64,000 nt of DNA from Roseofilum casamattae BLCC-M143 (GCF_030068455.1 NZ_JAQOSQ010000003.1:283247-347246), one strand, 5' to 3'. Numbered from the stretch's first letter, positions 27,427 to 36,773 are shown. Notes: generated by a model not told the origin, from the letters alone. Numbers and translations are program-made.

Positions 27427-28475
27427 TGTTTCGCAGAAGCCTTATTGCCGAGATTGGCTATTTTGATTCCGTGCGCTATGGTGCGGATACGGAATATCTC
27501 CACAGAATTCAAAAAAAACATGACCTTGTTTCCATTGATGAGCCATTATTATATTATCTGTATCGAGAAGGTTCGTTGACGAAAACAGAAGCAACTGGAA
27601 CAATTGAGGGGTGTACCGGAAAACAAAATAGATGGCAATACCGAAAGTATTGGCATGAATGGCAAGATTCTACATCGTCCCTATATCTGAGTTTCCCGCA
27701 ACTGACACGCTCGTTTCCTGTAGGGCATCCCACCCAAGAGGTTCCCGCTGAGAGGTTTACGGTGAGTATGGCCAGCTTTCCCCAGCGACAAGAATCTTTA
27801 AAAAGAGCGATCGCGTCAATTTATCCCTGGATAGATAACATTAATCTCTGTTTAAATGAATATACCAAAATTCCAGACTTCTTAAACGATCCGAAGATTA
27901 CTATTTACCTACCTCCGGAAGATTTAGGAGATAGAGGTAAGTTTTACTGGGTTGAGAAAACTGAAGGATATCATTTCTTTTGCGACGATGATATTGAATA
28001 CTCGCGCCGTTATTTTGAATATCTGGCTAATGCCATTGAAAAATACGATCGCCAGGCTATTGTCGGATTGCATGGAAGTCACTTAGTATCGCCCAACGAA
28101 AGCTATTATTCCAAACAGGGACGCCAAAAATATACCTTTCGTCAGTATCGAGATGCCGATCTAAACGTTGACTTTTTAGGGACTGGCGTAATGGCATACC
28201 ACGGAGAATATATTAATATTCCATTCCATATATTCGAGGAAAATAATATGACCGATGTGTTTTTGGGGTTATATGCGAAAGAATCCAAAATACCGCTTAT
28301 CTGCTGTGCGAATTCAACTAATTTAGCAACCGATATCGATCGCAAACTTGAGGCAGAAGGATCTATTTTTTTTGATTCCCGTCATAATAAACCGACTAAG
28401 TTTAATAAACGAGAGGTTGTCGATCGCATTCTGCAACAACGATGGTGGCACGATCGATTAATAATGAATAATTAA
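27423..28475 (+). CDS. 5'-truncated glycosyltransferase: GT2 C-terminal part plus KfiA-like (GT45-type) domain
   Basis: A 350-residue frame. It opens in the middle of a fold: MMFRRSLIAEIGYFDSVRYG and ADTEYLHRI form the C-terminal part of a GT2 domain. The frame is open upstream only to 27363 (YGSNT precedes the Met). From about residue 115 a second domain begins: MASFPQRQESLKRAI, DNINLCLNEYTKIP, LGDRGKF, FFCDDDIEY, IVGLHGSH. This order and wording closely resemble E. coli KfiA, the GlcNAc transferase of heparosan (K5) synthesis, compared from memory. FLGTGVMAYH also fits. The second domain is complete, so it may still work alone. The first is broken. Confidence 0.65.
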   Translation: MMFRRSLIAEIGYFDSVRYGADTEYLHRIQKKHDLVSIDEPLLYYLYREGSLTKTEATGTIEGCTGKQNRWQYRKYWHEWQDSTSSLYLSFPQLTRSFPVGHPTQEVPAERFTVSMASFPQRQESLKRAIASIYPWIDNINLCLNEYTKIPDFLNDPKITIYLPPEDLGDRGKFYWVEKTEGYHFFCDDDIEYSRRYFEYLANAIEKYDRQAIVGLHGSHLVSPNESYYSKQGRQKYTFRQYRDADLNVDFLGTGVMAYHGEYINIPFHIFEENNMTDVFLGLYAKESKIPLICCANSTNLATDIDRKLEAEGSIFFDSRHNKPTKFNKREVVDRILQQRWWHDRLIMNN

Positions 28476-28487
28476 TAACGGGTATTA
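28470..28487. repeat. 18-bp repeat between glycosyltransferase and deacetylase genes
   Basis: AATTAATAACGGGTATTA occurs here and again at 62957-62974, where it adjoins the MITE-like element. Confidence 0.6.
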
Positions 28488-28488
28488 A

Positions 28489-29079
28489 ATGATTTTAGCT
28501 TCAGAACCCGTCTCCAGACTCATGGTTGTTGCTCATCCCGATGATGAAATTTTATTTGGAGGACAAGAGTTGATTCAACGTTCGGAATGGTTAGTTATTT
28601 GTCTGACGAACGGCAATAATGACAAGCGCAAACAGCAATTTTTTCAAGTTATGAATTATTTATCCATACCTGCAGAAATCTGGGATTATCCCGATCGCCC
28701 GGGACTTTCAAAAGATAAAAATTTAGCTGAAAATCTTTGGCTGCCTTTGCTTCCCGAAATTCAATCTCGACTGTCGAGCATACTCTCTGCTGGCGATTTT
28801 CAGCAAGTGGTAACTCATAATTATTGGGGAGAATACGGCCACAAGCATCATCAACTGACTCATAAGTTGGTGAAAGAGATTGTTCCCGCAGACAAGCTAT
28901 TTTGTTTCGGATTAGGATCGGAGATTGCGCCAGAAATATTGGAGAAAAAGTTAACGCTTTTAGATTTTTATGAAGAACAGTTTACCCCTCGAGAACAACA
29001 AAAATATTGGTCATGGATAACGCGCAGTACAATAAAGTCTTTGGTATCGGATTTCATCGAACTGGAACCACAACCTTAG
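28489..29079 (+). CDS. PIG-L family N-deacetylase
   Basis: A 196-residue zinc-dependent deacetylase of the GlcNAc-PI/LmbE fold. The metal-binding AHPDDE (15-20) and a second site HNYWGEYGHKHHQ (about 127-140) are both present. Members remove the acetyl group from GlcNAc in glycolipids, thiols or polysaccharides. In this neighbourhood a role in exposing amino groups on GlcNAc residues for N-sulfation is an attractive inference, parallel to heparan sulfate N-deacetylation. It starts 13 bases after the glycosyltransferase and overlaps the next gene by 67 bases. Confidence 0.85.
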   Translation: MILASEPVSRLMVVAHPDDEILFGGQELIQRSEWLVICLTNGNNDKRKQQFFQVMNYLSIPAEIWDYPDRPGLSKDKNLAENLWLPLLPEIQSRLSSILSAGDFQQVVTHNYWGEYGHKHHQLTHKLVKEIVPADKLFCFGLGSEIAPEILEKKLTLLDFYEEQFTPREQQKYWSWITRSTIKSLVSDFIELEPQP

Positions 29080-29597
29080 ATAAAGCCTTTGAGAGATTGG
29101 GATTTTCTAATTGGTGGTTTCGGACGCGAGGGAGTTCTCAACTGAAGGCTATAATTGCGGAATTTAAGCAAAAGGAATATACGACCATCCGTGGAATCAT
29201 TGATACTCATCAAGCCTTCACCGATAATCCCTTTTTCTTTCCTCATTTTTACGAGTGGTTGGATCGAGAATATCCGGCAAGTCGGTTTATTTTAACCGAA
29301 CGAAATAGTACGAATTGGTTTAATAGTTGTCAGCGATATTTTAGTGGAAAACGGCAAACTCATCTCACTTATCCCATGATTTACGGCCGCCAAGGAAATT
29401 ACGATCGCAGCAACTGGATCGAAGTCTACGAACGGCATAATGCTGAAGCAAAACAATATTTTGGCGATCGCCTATTAGTCGTTAACTGGGAAAACGGAGA
29501 TGGCTGGGATAAGTTATGCTCGTTCTTAGAGTGTCCGATTCCCGATCGCGACTTTCCCCATTTAAACTCGAGTATAATCGATCGCGAGAGTGTTTGA
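29013..29597 (+). CDS. Sulfotransferase family protein (third in cluster)
   Basis: A 194-residue protein with a PAPS phosphate loop GIGFHRTGTTTLDKAFERLGF at the N-terminus and the second site SRFILTERNSTNWFNSCQRYF. It fits the short sulfotransferase class (Sulfotransfer_3/4-like) and is not a paralog of the two upstream genes. The length and both binding sites suggest it is intact. ATG at 29013 is preferred over TTG at 29007. The large overlap with the PIG-L gene implies coupled expression of deacetylase and sulfotransferase. Confidence 0.8.
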   Translation: MDNAQYNKVFGIGFHRTGTTTLDKAFERLGFSNWWFRTRGSSQLKAIIAEFKQKEYTTIRGIIDTHQAFTDNPFFFPHFYEWLDREYPASRFILTERNSTNWFNSCQRYFSGKRQTHLTYPMIYGRQGNYDRSNWIEVYERHNAEAKQYFGDRLLVVNWENGDGWDKLCSFLECPIPDRDFPHLNSSIIDRESV

Positions 29598-29604
29598 ACA
29601 AACA

Positions 29605-30225
29605 ATGATGGTTATGTTTCTCCAGAAAAGCTCCATAGGATTACTCGCTTTGAGCGCGATCGCCTCCCTCAGTTTCAGCGTACCGGCGATCGCCAACCAG
29701 CGCAACGAATTTCCGGTTCCTTCTTCCACCATAATAACCGAGACAATCGCCATTTCCGAAACCAAGCGATCGCTCATTTACCAAATGCTGGAACTGACGG
29801 GTGGCGAAGAAATGTATCGGCAAATGCAGCAAATTGTCTTTACCGAAATGCAAAATCAATTCGCGCCGATGATGGAGCAAGTTCTCGACAACCAGACCAA
29901 TCTCTCTCCCGCAGAAAAAGCAGAACAATTAGCCAAACTCAGCAGCAATGTCGATCGCCTCATCGGGGAATTTGCCGAACTGATGCAAAGCGAGATTGCT
30001 TATGACGAAATGCTGGAGTCGGTCTTTTATCCGGTGTACGATCGCTATTTTACCGAAGAAGATTTGCGCGGCTTAATTGCCTTTTACGAAAGTCCGGTGG
30101 GTCAAAAAATTATTGCTGTCTCCCCCGATCTCTTCCGCACCTCTTTGCAACTGTCTAACGAAATCTTTGTCCCGCGAATGCTCGAGATTATGGATCGCTT
30201 GATTCAGGAAGAAATCGGGCGCTAG
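29605..30225 (+). CDS. Exported DUF2059 protein
   Basis: A 206-residue protein with a signal peptide (core GLLALSAIASLSFS, cleavage near AIA). A helical DUF2059 domain follows, marked by YFTEEDLRGLIAFYESPVGQKI near the C-terminus. DUF2059 proteins are periplasmic and of unknown function. The ATG at 29605 (MMVMFLQ) is chosen; a GTG at 29590 is further upstream. It follows the third sulfotransferase by a few bases but probably belongs to ordinary chromosome. Confidence 0.88.
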   Translation: MMVMFLQKSSIGLLALSAIASLSFSVPAIANQRNEFPVPSSTIITETIAISETKRSLIYQMLELTGGEEMYRQMQQIVFTEMQNQFAPMMEQVLDNQTNLSPAEKAEQLAKLSSNVDRLIGEFAELMQSEIAYDEMLESVFYPVYDRYFTEEDLRGLIAFYESPVGQKIIAVSPDLFRTSLQLSNEIFVPRMLEIMDRLIQEEIGR

Positions 30226-30293
30226 GGTTGAACTGAGAGTGTTGTAGGATGTAGGTAATCTCCTCACTATTATTTCGACAACTAATCCCGACC

Positions 30294-32039
30294 ATGGCGC
30301 GATCGAACTTCGAGAAACTAGCCGGATATCTGCAACCGCACTGGAAACAAGCCAGTTTGGGAGTGGTTGCCCTTTTGATTGTTAATGGGTTGGGGGTATA
30401 TTTGCCCCTGCTGATTCGAGATGGGGTCAATAACCTACAAGTAACCTTTAGCTATAGTACCATGGTCGGTTCCGTGGTTTGGCTGCTGGTCTTAGCCACA
30501 ATTATGTGGGCAATTCGCATGTTCTCGCGCCTCATGCTCTTTGGTGTCGGTCGTCAGGTGGAGTTCGATCTCAAACAAGCTCTCTTCGGGCATTTCCTGC
30601 GCCTGGATTCTGGGTATTTTGCTGCCCACACGGTGGGGGACTTAATTAACCGTTCCACCTCAGATGTGGACAATATGCGCCGGCTGTTGGGATTTGCGGT
30701 ATTGAGCTTGGCGAATACGATTTTTGCTTATGCCATGACGCTCCCGGTGATGCTGTCCATTCACGGGCGTTTGAGTTTGTTGGCAGTTGCGGTTTATCCG
30801 TTAATGCTCTTAGCGGTACAAATTTTTAGCGGTCGCTTGCGCAAAGAACAAGAAAACGTGCAAGAAGAATTATCGCGGGTGAGCGATTTAATTCAAGAAG
30901 ATATGAGCGGTATTTCTTTGATTAAAATATACGCTCAGGAAGATAACGAACGGCAAGCCTTTCGCCATCTGAACCAGAATTTACTTCAGGCAACCTTGCA
31001 ATTAGCACAAACTCGGAGTTTTATCTTTCCTTTAATTGAAGCGTTGGCTTCCTTAAGTTTATTGGTGGTTTTGTGGATGGGGACGCGGGCGATCGCAAAT
31101 GGCGAATTAAGTATTGGGGATTTTGTCGCCTTATTACTCTATGTCGAGCGTCTCGTCTTTCCGACAGCCTTACTCGGATTTACACTAACAGCCTATCAAC
31201 AAGGAGAAGTAAGTATTAATCGCTTAGAAGAAATTCTCACCGTACGCCCGAAAATTCAGAATACTCGTCATGCCATCCACTTTAACCATCCTCCGAAAGG
31301 CCAGCTCGCCGTCCGCCACCTCACCTATACCTATCCCGGCAGTCAAATCCCGGCATTAACCGATCTCAATTTTACCATTCGTTCGGGCGAAACGATTGCC
31401 ATTGTCGGACCGATTGGTTCGGGCAAATCAACTCTAGCCAAAACCTTACCTCGCCTATTACCCATCCATAAAGGACGAGTTTTCCTCGATAGCTACGATA
31501 TTACCCAACTGGAACTCGATGAATTGCGCGGCGCGATCGCCTTTGTTCCGCAAGATAGTTTTCTCTTCAGTACCACAATTCAAAATAACATTCGGTATGG
31601 CGATCCGGCTGCCGAACAAGATGCCATTGAAGTCGCCGCAAAAACCGCCCAAATTCATCCGGAAATTCTCAACTTTCCGCAACAATATCAAACCATGGTT
31701 GGCGAGCGCGGAATTACACTTTCCGGAGGACAGAGGCAGCGATCGGCTCTCGCTCGCGCTCTAGCAATTGAAGCTCCAATTTTAGTATTAGATGACTGTT
31801 TATCCAGCGTCGATAATCAAACCGCTACCGGAATTTTGCGCAATCTCTCGACTGGAACCCAGAAAAAAACTGTCATCTTTATCTCCCATCAACTTTCGGC
31901 AGCAGCCACCGCAGACCGAATTTTTGTCATGGATCGAGGTGCGATCGTGCAGATGGGAACTCATGGGGAATTAATCGATCGCGAAGGATTGTATAAAACT
32001 CTGTGGGATAAGCAGCGGTTTGAAGAGTTACTCAAGTAA
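30294..32039 (+). CDS. ABC transporter, fused permease and ATPase (MdlB/MsbA-like)
   Basis: A 581-residue half-transporter with six membrane helices in residues about 15-300, then the ATPase. Walker A is GPIGSGKST, the signature is [15 protein letters not shown], and Walker B is [15 protein letters not shown]. The residue after the Walker B Asp is Asp where most have the catalytic Glu, as in the degenerate half of heterodimeric MdlA/MdlB-type exporters. A second partner may therefore be encoded elsewhere. The substrate is unknown. Confidence 0.9.
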   Translation: MARSNFEKLAGYLQPHWKQASLGVVALLIVNGLGVYLPLLIRDGVNNLQVTFSYSTMVGSVVWLLVLATIMWAIRMFSRLMLFGVGRQVEFDLKQALFGHFLRLDSGYFAAHTVGDLINRSTSDVDNMRRLLGFAVLSLANTIFAYAMTLPVMLSIHGRLSLLAVAVYPLMLLAVQIFSGRLRKEQENVQEELSRVSDLIQEDMSGISLIKIYAQEDNERQAFRHLNQNLLQATLQLAQTRSFIFPLIEALASLSLLVVLWMGTRAIANGELSIGDFVALLLYVERLVFPTALLGFTLTAYQQGEVSINRLEEILTVRPKIQNTRHAIHFNHPPKGQLAVRHLTYTYPGSQIPALTDLNFTIRSGETIAIVGPIGSGKSTLAKTLPRLLPIHKGRVFLDSYDITQLELDELRGAIAFVPQDSFLFSTTIQNNIRYGDPAAEQDAIEVAAKTAQIHPEILNFPQQYQTMVGERGITLSGGQRQRSALARALAIEAPILVLDDCLSSVDNQTATGILRNLSTGTQKKTVIFISHQLSAAATADRIFVMDRGAIVQMGTHGELIDREGLYKTLWDKQRFEELLK

Positions 32040-32073
32040 AATGTTGAAAAATATTTGGGGTAAAGTATTCAAT

Positions 32074-32379
32074 ATGAACTTCAATGAACTTATGGCTTAT
32101 CGCGATCGCATATTAGAACTGAGCGAGCAATATGGAGCTTATAATGTGCGGATCTTTGGTTCGGTGTCTAAAGATGAAGCAGACGAAAAGAGCGATATCG
32201 ATTTTCTTGTAGAAATGAAACCTGGCAAAAGTTTATTCGACCTCGGTGGACTGCTCATGGACTTACAAGAATTACTCGGATATCCCGTCGATCTGGTCAC
32301 TGAAAAAGGATTGAAATCAAGAATTAGAGAACGAGTTCTGCAAGAGGCGAAACCCTTACTTGCCCGATCTGAAAATTAA
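32074..32379 (+). CDS. MNT-type nucleotidyltransferase (orphan antitoxin-like)
   Basis: A 101-residue minimal nucleotidyltransferase. The active-site motif [19 protein letters not shown] carries the GS and DxD residues. Such MNT proteins usually precede a HEPN toxin gene, which they AMPylate to silence. No HEPN frame is seen in the 337 bases that follow. The ATG at 32074 is preferred; 32041 is an alternative that overlaps the ABC gene stop. The locus may be a degraded toxin-antitoxin pair. Confidence 0.8.
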   Translation: MNFNELMAYRDRILELSEQYGAYNVRIFGSVSKDEADEKSDIDFLVEMKPGKSLFDLGGLLMDLQELLGYPVDLVTEKGLKSRIRERVLQEAKPLLARSEN

Positions 32380-32716
32380 AGTGGGAACCATTTTATCACA
32401 GATCTAAAAAATGCAATTTATGTGGCCACAAGTCTTTCCATGTATTGGTTTTGGTCTGAGAGTTAGCCCATCTCGCCAAATCGCTGAAACTCTTATTCTC
32501 CGATGTTTTTATATTCTGCCCTAACATGGTTCGAGTAGTGAAAAGAAACCGGGTTTCTGGGTAGCTCTCGAGCAAGCAGCAGCACCTCTCAGAGAAACTC
32601 GGTTTCTGGTTGCTGGGAAGAGATCGGGAAAGAAACGGTACAATAAAGGCGATCGCATGTAAATGTTCTGGAGATGCGATCGCCAAATTTTATATGTATT
32701 TGTACCTGTTAATTCT
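32380..32716. other. Gene-poor gap with repeats
   Basis: No convincing coding region. Contains two copies of the palindrome AGAAACCNGGTTTCT-type repeat (32544-32558, 32593-32607) and HIP1-like sites. This is where a HEPN partner of the MNT gene would normally lie. Confidence 0.5.
32544..32607. repeat. Pair of AGAAACC/GGTTTCT palindromes
   Basis: AGAAACCGGGTTTCT (32544-32558) and AGAAACTCGGTTTCT (32593-32607) lie 34 bases apart. A perfect form, AGAAACCCGGTTTCT, is at 53067-53081. They look like dispersed palindromic repeats. Confidence 0.6.
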
Positions 32717-33298
32717 ATGAATACTCCCAGTCATGCCATCCTAAACTTAGCCCTATTAGGTAAAGCAAAATTTCCTCAATATAACTTGCTCATTGCCTTC
32801 GGTGGAATAGCGCCCGATATTCCCATTTTTCTCTTCTACGGTTGGGCAAAACTAATCGCAAAACTACCCGAATCGCAAATTTGGTCGGAAGCCTATTACG
32901 AACCCGGTTGGCAAACCTTCATTGCCCTCTCGCACTCCATTCCACTAGCCACAATTATCCTGATTTTAGCCTATTGGATTGACTGGCAATGGCTGCAACT
33001 ATTTTGCCTGAGCTTAATCTGCCATTCCCTGCTCGATTTACCCGTCCACCACGACGACGCGCACCGGCATTTCTTCCCCTTCAGCAACTACCGCTTCAAT
33101 AGTCCGTTCTCCTACTGGGATGTGAATCACTATGGCGTTTGGGTGTCCCTCGTGGAAATGCTTTTAGTCATCGCCGCCACCTATTATTATTGGGGTAACA
33201 TTACATCATGGTTCGGTAAAGGAACCATGCTCTTCGTCAATATTGCCTACGTCGTTCTCTGGTTTCTCTTCTATTTCCGATATTGGATTCAAGCTTAA
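32717..33298 (+). CDS. Membrane protein, YdjM/DUF457-like metal-dependent hydrolase family
   Basis: A 193-residue polytopic membrane protein. The N-terminal SHAILNLALLG, GGIAPDIPIF, and the His/Asp-rich HSLLDLPVHHDDAHRHFFP match the pattern of the DUF457 (LexA-binding inner membrane, putative hydrolase) family. The His/Asp residues could bind metal. Function is unknown. The ATG at 32717 (MNTPSHAI) is chosen over an in-frame extension from 32663. Confidence 0.7.
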   Translation: MNTPSHAILNLALLGKAKFPQYNLLIAFGGIAPDIPIFLFYGWAKLIAKLPESQIWSEAYYEPGWQTFIALSHSIPLATIILILAYWIDWQWLQLFCLSLICHSLLDLPVHHDDAHRHFFPFSNYRFNSPFSYWDVNHYGVWVSLVEMLLVIAATYYYWGNITSWFGKGTMLFVNIAYVVLWFLFYFRYWIQA

Positions 33299-33340
33299 CT
33301 CTGGGTGCTTGTATGCGATCGCCCCGTGCGAGCATTAATC

Positions 33341-34129
33341 CTATCGGCCAAATTTTGTGTGTTCTTCTATCCAATCTGTCCAATCGCTCGGGACACCGGT
33401 TGACTCCAGCATCTTCTGGAGCAGGATATTATCGTCAAATGCCGACATCAGCCATAGCTGATATGCATCACAAAATCCCATATCCATTTCAAATGAGCTA
33501 GTACATTGAGCGGGGGACAATCCATATACCCAAGGCGGTTGGACTGAGCCAGCACAGAGCATCTTTGCCAGCGCGAGCAACCCATGTGATGGATCGACAT
33601 TCCCGAGCAACCCCGTCAACAACTCTGTTTCCACCTCTTTCCAACTACCGGGAACTGATTCAGAGGACAACTCGCCAGCCTGTCGATTAGCATTGAATTG
33701 ACGGGAAAAGAACCAGAACTTGCGAGTACGATATCTTGCAGCAACTGCGGGCGAACGACTGCCTTGCAGTTGCCACGGCCATTGAATATCCGATTGCTTC
33801 AAAACCCAAGTCTGATACGCTGCATCCTCTTCAATGAGTCCAAGCTCGATAAGCGGCTTATGTTCCGCTTCGCTCCAACGGACTCGTTGCTTCAAAGGAA
33901 CGTCAGGGTAAAGTATGGATAAAACCCAATTTCCCCAATTCAATGGTGCAGGACGATGACGTTTCAGGTAAGCCAAACGCGATTCGTAGTTCTTGGGCAC
34001 AGTGTTAATGAAATCGAACCAATCTTTTAGATACCGTTCGCCTGTCCCCATTCGCCAACCGATGGTGTCGCGCTTATATGTTGGGAATTCCTCCCAAGGG
34101 GGGAGCATCTCGGGCAGTTGTTCGAGCAT
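33341..34129 (-). CDS. Hypothetical protein, Trp-rich
   Basis: A 262-residue soluble protein that I do not recognise. It is rich in Trp and other aromatics (WEEFPTYKRDTIGWRMGTG, WFDFINTVPKNYESRLAYLK). It has no signal peptide, membrane helix or known catalytic motif. It is flanked by convergent and divergent genes, so it is a lone transcription unit. An AT-rich, gene-free 200-base gap follows upstream of it. It could be an accessory gene. Confidence 0.6.
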   Translation of the reverse strand: MLEQLPEMLPPWEEFPTYKRDTIGWRMGTGERYLKDWFDFINTVPKNYESRLAYLKRHRPAPLNWGNWVLSILYPDVPLKQRVRWSEAEHKPLIELGLIEEDAAYQTWVLKQSDIQWPWQLQGSRSPAVAARYRTRKFWFFSRQFNANRQAGELSSESVPGSWKEVETELLTGLLGNVDPSHGLLALAKMLCAGSVQPPWVYGLSPAQCTSSFEMDMGFCDAYQLWLMSAFDDNILLQKMLESTGVPSDWTDWIEEHTKFGR

Positions 34130-34334
34130 ATGTGTTTTTGCCAGCTAATATAACATTAGATAAGACTTATTTGTTTTACTAAATATAAACGATCGCAAAA
34201 GCAAGAATTAAAACCTAAATTAATCCTAAAAATTACTAATATTCTCATTAACCCTGAATCGGTTTCTCAGTTCAGGCTCAGGGTATCATGAAATGTATTA
34301 AGAGTAGAGAACTATCGAATTTGGACCCCCATCC

Positions 34335-35102
34335 ATGCTGGCTCGTCAAGCACCAACCCGGAAATATCTGCACGTATTGGGATTAACCGTCCTGACCTTT
34401 CTCAGTGCTGCCGCTCCCGTCCTCGCTCAAGACTCTGCAAGTTCCGGTGGATTTAATCCGCAGGAGTTCTTGCGCAATGCTCTTGAAAGTATCCAAAATC
34501 TCGGACCAACTGGCGCGATCGCCTTCATCTTACTCTACATCGTCGCCACCGTCGCCTTCCTCCCCGGTTCCGTCCTCACCCTCGGCGCCGGAGTCGTCTT
34601 CGGAGTCGCCTTCGGTTCCCTCTATGTCTTCATCGGAGCCACCATCGGCGCCACCGGAGCCTTCCTCGTCGGCCGCTATCTGGCGCGCGGCTTTATCGCC
34701 AAGAAAATTGAAGGCAACACCAAATTTGCCGCCATCGACGAAGCCGTAGGACGAGAAGGGCTAAAAATCGTCTTGCTCACTCGCCTCTCTCCCATCTTCC
34801 CCTTCAACCTGCTCAACTACGCCTACGGACTGACGAAAGTCTCCTTAAAAGACTACGTCATTGGTTCGATTGGTATGCTTCCCGGTACGATGATGTACGT
34901 CTATATCGGCTCCCTCGCCGGGGATATTGCCACCATCGGCACGGGAGACCAACCCTCAAATCCTGCGGTTACCTGGGCCATTCGCATTATTGGCTTTATC
35001 GCCACCGTCGCCGTCACCCTTTATGTCACTCGCGTCGCGCGGGAAGCTTTGGATAAATCCGTATCCTCATCTCCCCTAACTGAAGAAACCGCTCCCGAAT
35101 AA
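34335..35102 (+). CDS. TVP38/TMEM64 (DedA/VTT-domain) membrane protein
   Basis: A 255-residue membrane protein with an N-terminal hydrophobic signal-like segment. The VTT domain contains VATVAFLPGSVLTLGAGVVF, GRYLARGFI and RLSPIFPFNLLNYAYGLT. Family members are thought to move lipids or act in membrane homeostasis. In cyanobacteria it often sits next to a mercuric-reductase-like flavoprotein, as it does here 57 bases downstream, so the two may work together. Their shared role is not established. Confidence 0.9.
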   Translation: MLARQAPTRKYLHVLGLTVLTFLSAAAPVLAQDSASSGGFNPQEFLRNALESIQNLGPTGAIAFILLYIVATVAFLPGSVLTLGAGVVFGVAFGSLYVFIGATIGATGAFLVGRYLARGFIAKKIEGNTKFAAIDEAVGREGLKIVLLTRLSPIFPFNLLNYAYGLTKVSLKDYVIGSIGMLPGTMMYVYIGSLAGDIATIGTGDQPSNPAVTWAIRIIGFIATVAVTLYVTRVAREALDKSVSSSPLTEETAPE

Positions 35103-35159
35103 CTTATTGTTCGCCATTTTAATCGCCATATTTCATTATCTCAGCCAAGGAATGCAACC

Positions 35160-36710
35160 ATGACCAATACACCGAATCCCGTGACTCTGCCCCCAATGGA
35201 TCGATATAACCAAGAGTTAATCGGCCATGTCCATCCCAGAGATTGGACGAACCCAACTCCCGCAGACTTATACGATCTGGTTGTTATCGGTGCGGGAACC
35301 GCTGGATTAGTGGTTGCGGCAGGAGCTGCGGGGTTGGATGTGGGCTTGAAAGTGGCTCTCATCGAACGGCATTTAATGGGTGGAGATTGTCTGAATGTGG
35401 GTTGCGTTCCCTCAAAATGCGTGATTCGCTCGTCCCGCGTCGTTGCGGATATGAAAAATTCCCTGCCGTTTGGGATTAACCCGCCGGAGAAAATCGATAT
35501 TGATTTTGCAGCGGTGATGGAGAGGATGCGACGGTTGCGCGCCGGGATTAGCCACCACGACTCGGCGCAACGGTTTCAGAATATTGGCGTGGATGTGTTT
35601 TTGGGTGCGGGTACGTTTAGTAGCGATCGCACCATCGAAGTCGCCGGCCAGACCTTATCCTTTAAAAAGGCCGTCATTGCCACTGGCGCGCGAGCGGTTC
35701 GTCCGAAAGTGGAAGGTCTGGAAGAAGCAGGATTTTTGACCAACGAAACGGTCTTTAGTTTAACCGAATGTCCGAAGCGCATGGCAGTTATAGGTGCGGG
35801 ACCTATCGGTTGCGAACTAGCGCAATCCTTCCACCGTTTGGGATCGCAAGTTATTTTATTTCATAATAAGAGCCATATTCTCGATCGCGAAGACCCGGAT
35901 GCAGCGGAAATCGTGCAAGAGCAATTTTACAAGGAAGGCATCGAAATTATCTTTAACAGCAAGATGCATCGCGTGGAGAAAACCGATGCGGGTAAAGTTA
36001 TTCACTATTCCGGGAATGGCAGCGACAAGCTCCAAACCATCGTGGTTGATGAGATTTTAGCCGGAGCGGGGCGCGCGCCGAATGTGGAAGGATTGGGTTT
36101 GGAAAATGTCGGCGTCGAATACGATACGCGCAAGGGAGTTCTCGTCAACGATAATCTGCAAACCACGAATCCGAAGATTTATGCTGCTGGCGATATTTGC
36201 ATGAACTGGAAGTTTACTCATGCGGCGGATGCGGCGGCGCGCATTGTGATTAAAAATACCCTATTCTCGCCCTTTGGCTTTGGCAAATACAAACTGAGCG
36301 ATTTGGTCATGCCTTGGGCCACCTATACCGACCCGGAAATTGCCCACGTGGGACTCTACGAGCAGGAAGCTCACGAGAAGGGCATCGAGATCGAGACAAT
36401 TAAGATATTAATGAGTGCCGTGGATCGGGCGATCGCCGATGGGGAAACGGAAGGCTTTGTCAAGATCCATTATAAGAAAGGTTCCGACGAAATTGTCGGG
36501 GCAACAATCGTGTCTCGCCACGCCGGAGATACCATCAGCGAAATTACCACCGCGATGGTCGGCAAAGTCGGACTGAGCAAGCTTTCCACAGCGATTCATC
36601 CCTATCCGACGCAAGCGGAGGGAATTAAGAAAGCTGCCGATGCTTATCGCCGCACCTTACTCACGCCGAAGACGAAGAAGTTCTTAGCATTCTTGACGAA
36701 GATATCTTAA
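35160..36710 (+). CDS. Mercuric-reductase-like FAD/NAD(P) disulfide oxidoreductase
   Basis: A 516-residue class I pyridine nucleotide-disulfide oxidoreductase. It has the FAD motif VVIGAGTAGLVVAAGAAG, the redox disulfide GGDCLNVGCVPSK, the NAD motif VIGAGPIGCELAQSF and the C-terminal HPYPTQAEGIKK. The last includes the His of the active-site base. There is no N-terminal HMA domain and no C-terminal Cys pair, so it is unlikely to be a true mercuric reductase. Its substrate is unknown. Confidence 0.9.
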   Translation: MTNTPNPVTLPPMDRYNQELIGHVHPRDWTNPTPADLYDLVVIGAGTAGLVVAAGAAGLDVGLKVALIERHLMGGDCLNVGCVPSKCVIRSSRVVADMKNSLPFGINPPEKIDIDFAAVMERMRRLRAGISHHDSAQRFQNIGVDVFLGAGTFSSDRTIEVAGQTLSFKKAVIATGARAVRPKVEGLEEAGFLTNETVFSLTECPKRMAVIGAGPIGCELAQSFHRLGSQVILFHNKSHILDREDPDAAEIVQEQFYKEGIEIIFNSKMHRVEKTDAGKVIHYSGNGSDKLQTIVVDEILAGAGRAPNVEGLGLENVGVEYDTRKGVLVNDNLQTTNPKIYAAGDICMNWKFTHAADAAARIVIKNTLFSPFGFGKYKLSDLVMPWATYTDPEIAHVGLYEQEAHEKGIEIETIKILMSAVDRAIADGETEGFVKIHYKKGSDEIVGATIVSRHAGDTISEITTAMVGKVGLSKLSTAIHPYPTQAEGIKKAADAYRRTLLTPKTKKFLAFLTKIS

Positions 36711-36773
36711 TTGGGGTGGAGTGCGATCGCGATTTCTTCCTATCCCTCTATCCCTCTTTTATAGTTTCAGATC

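Noticed and set aside
28142..28345. Antisense frame in the KfiA-like gene
   Set aside because: Short shadow with no start signal.
32396..32686. Minus-strand 96-codon frame in the gap after the MNT gene
   Set aside because: It runs through the AGAAACC palindromes and has no recognised domain; not enough to call a gene or a HEPN toxin.
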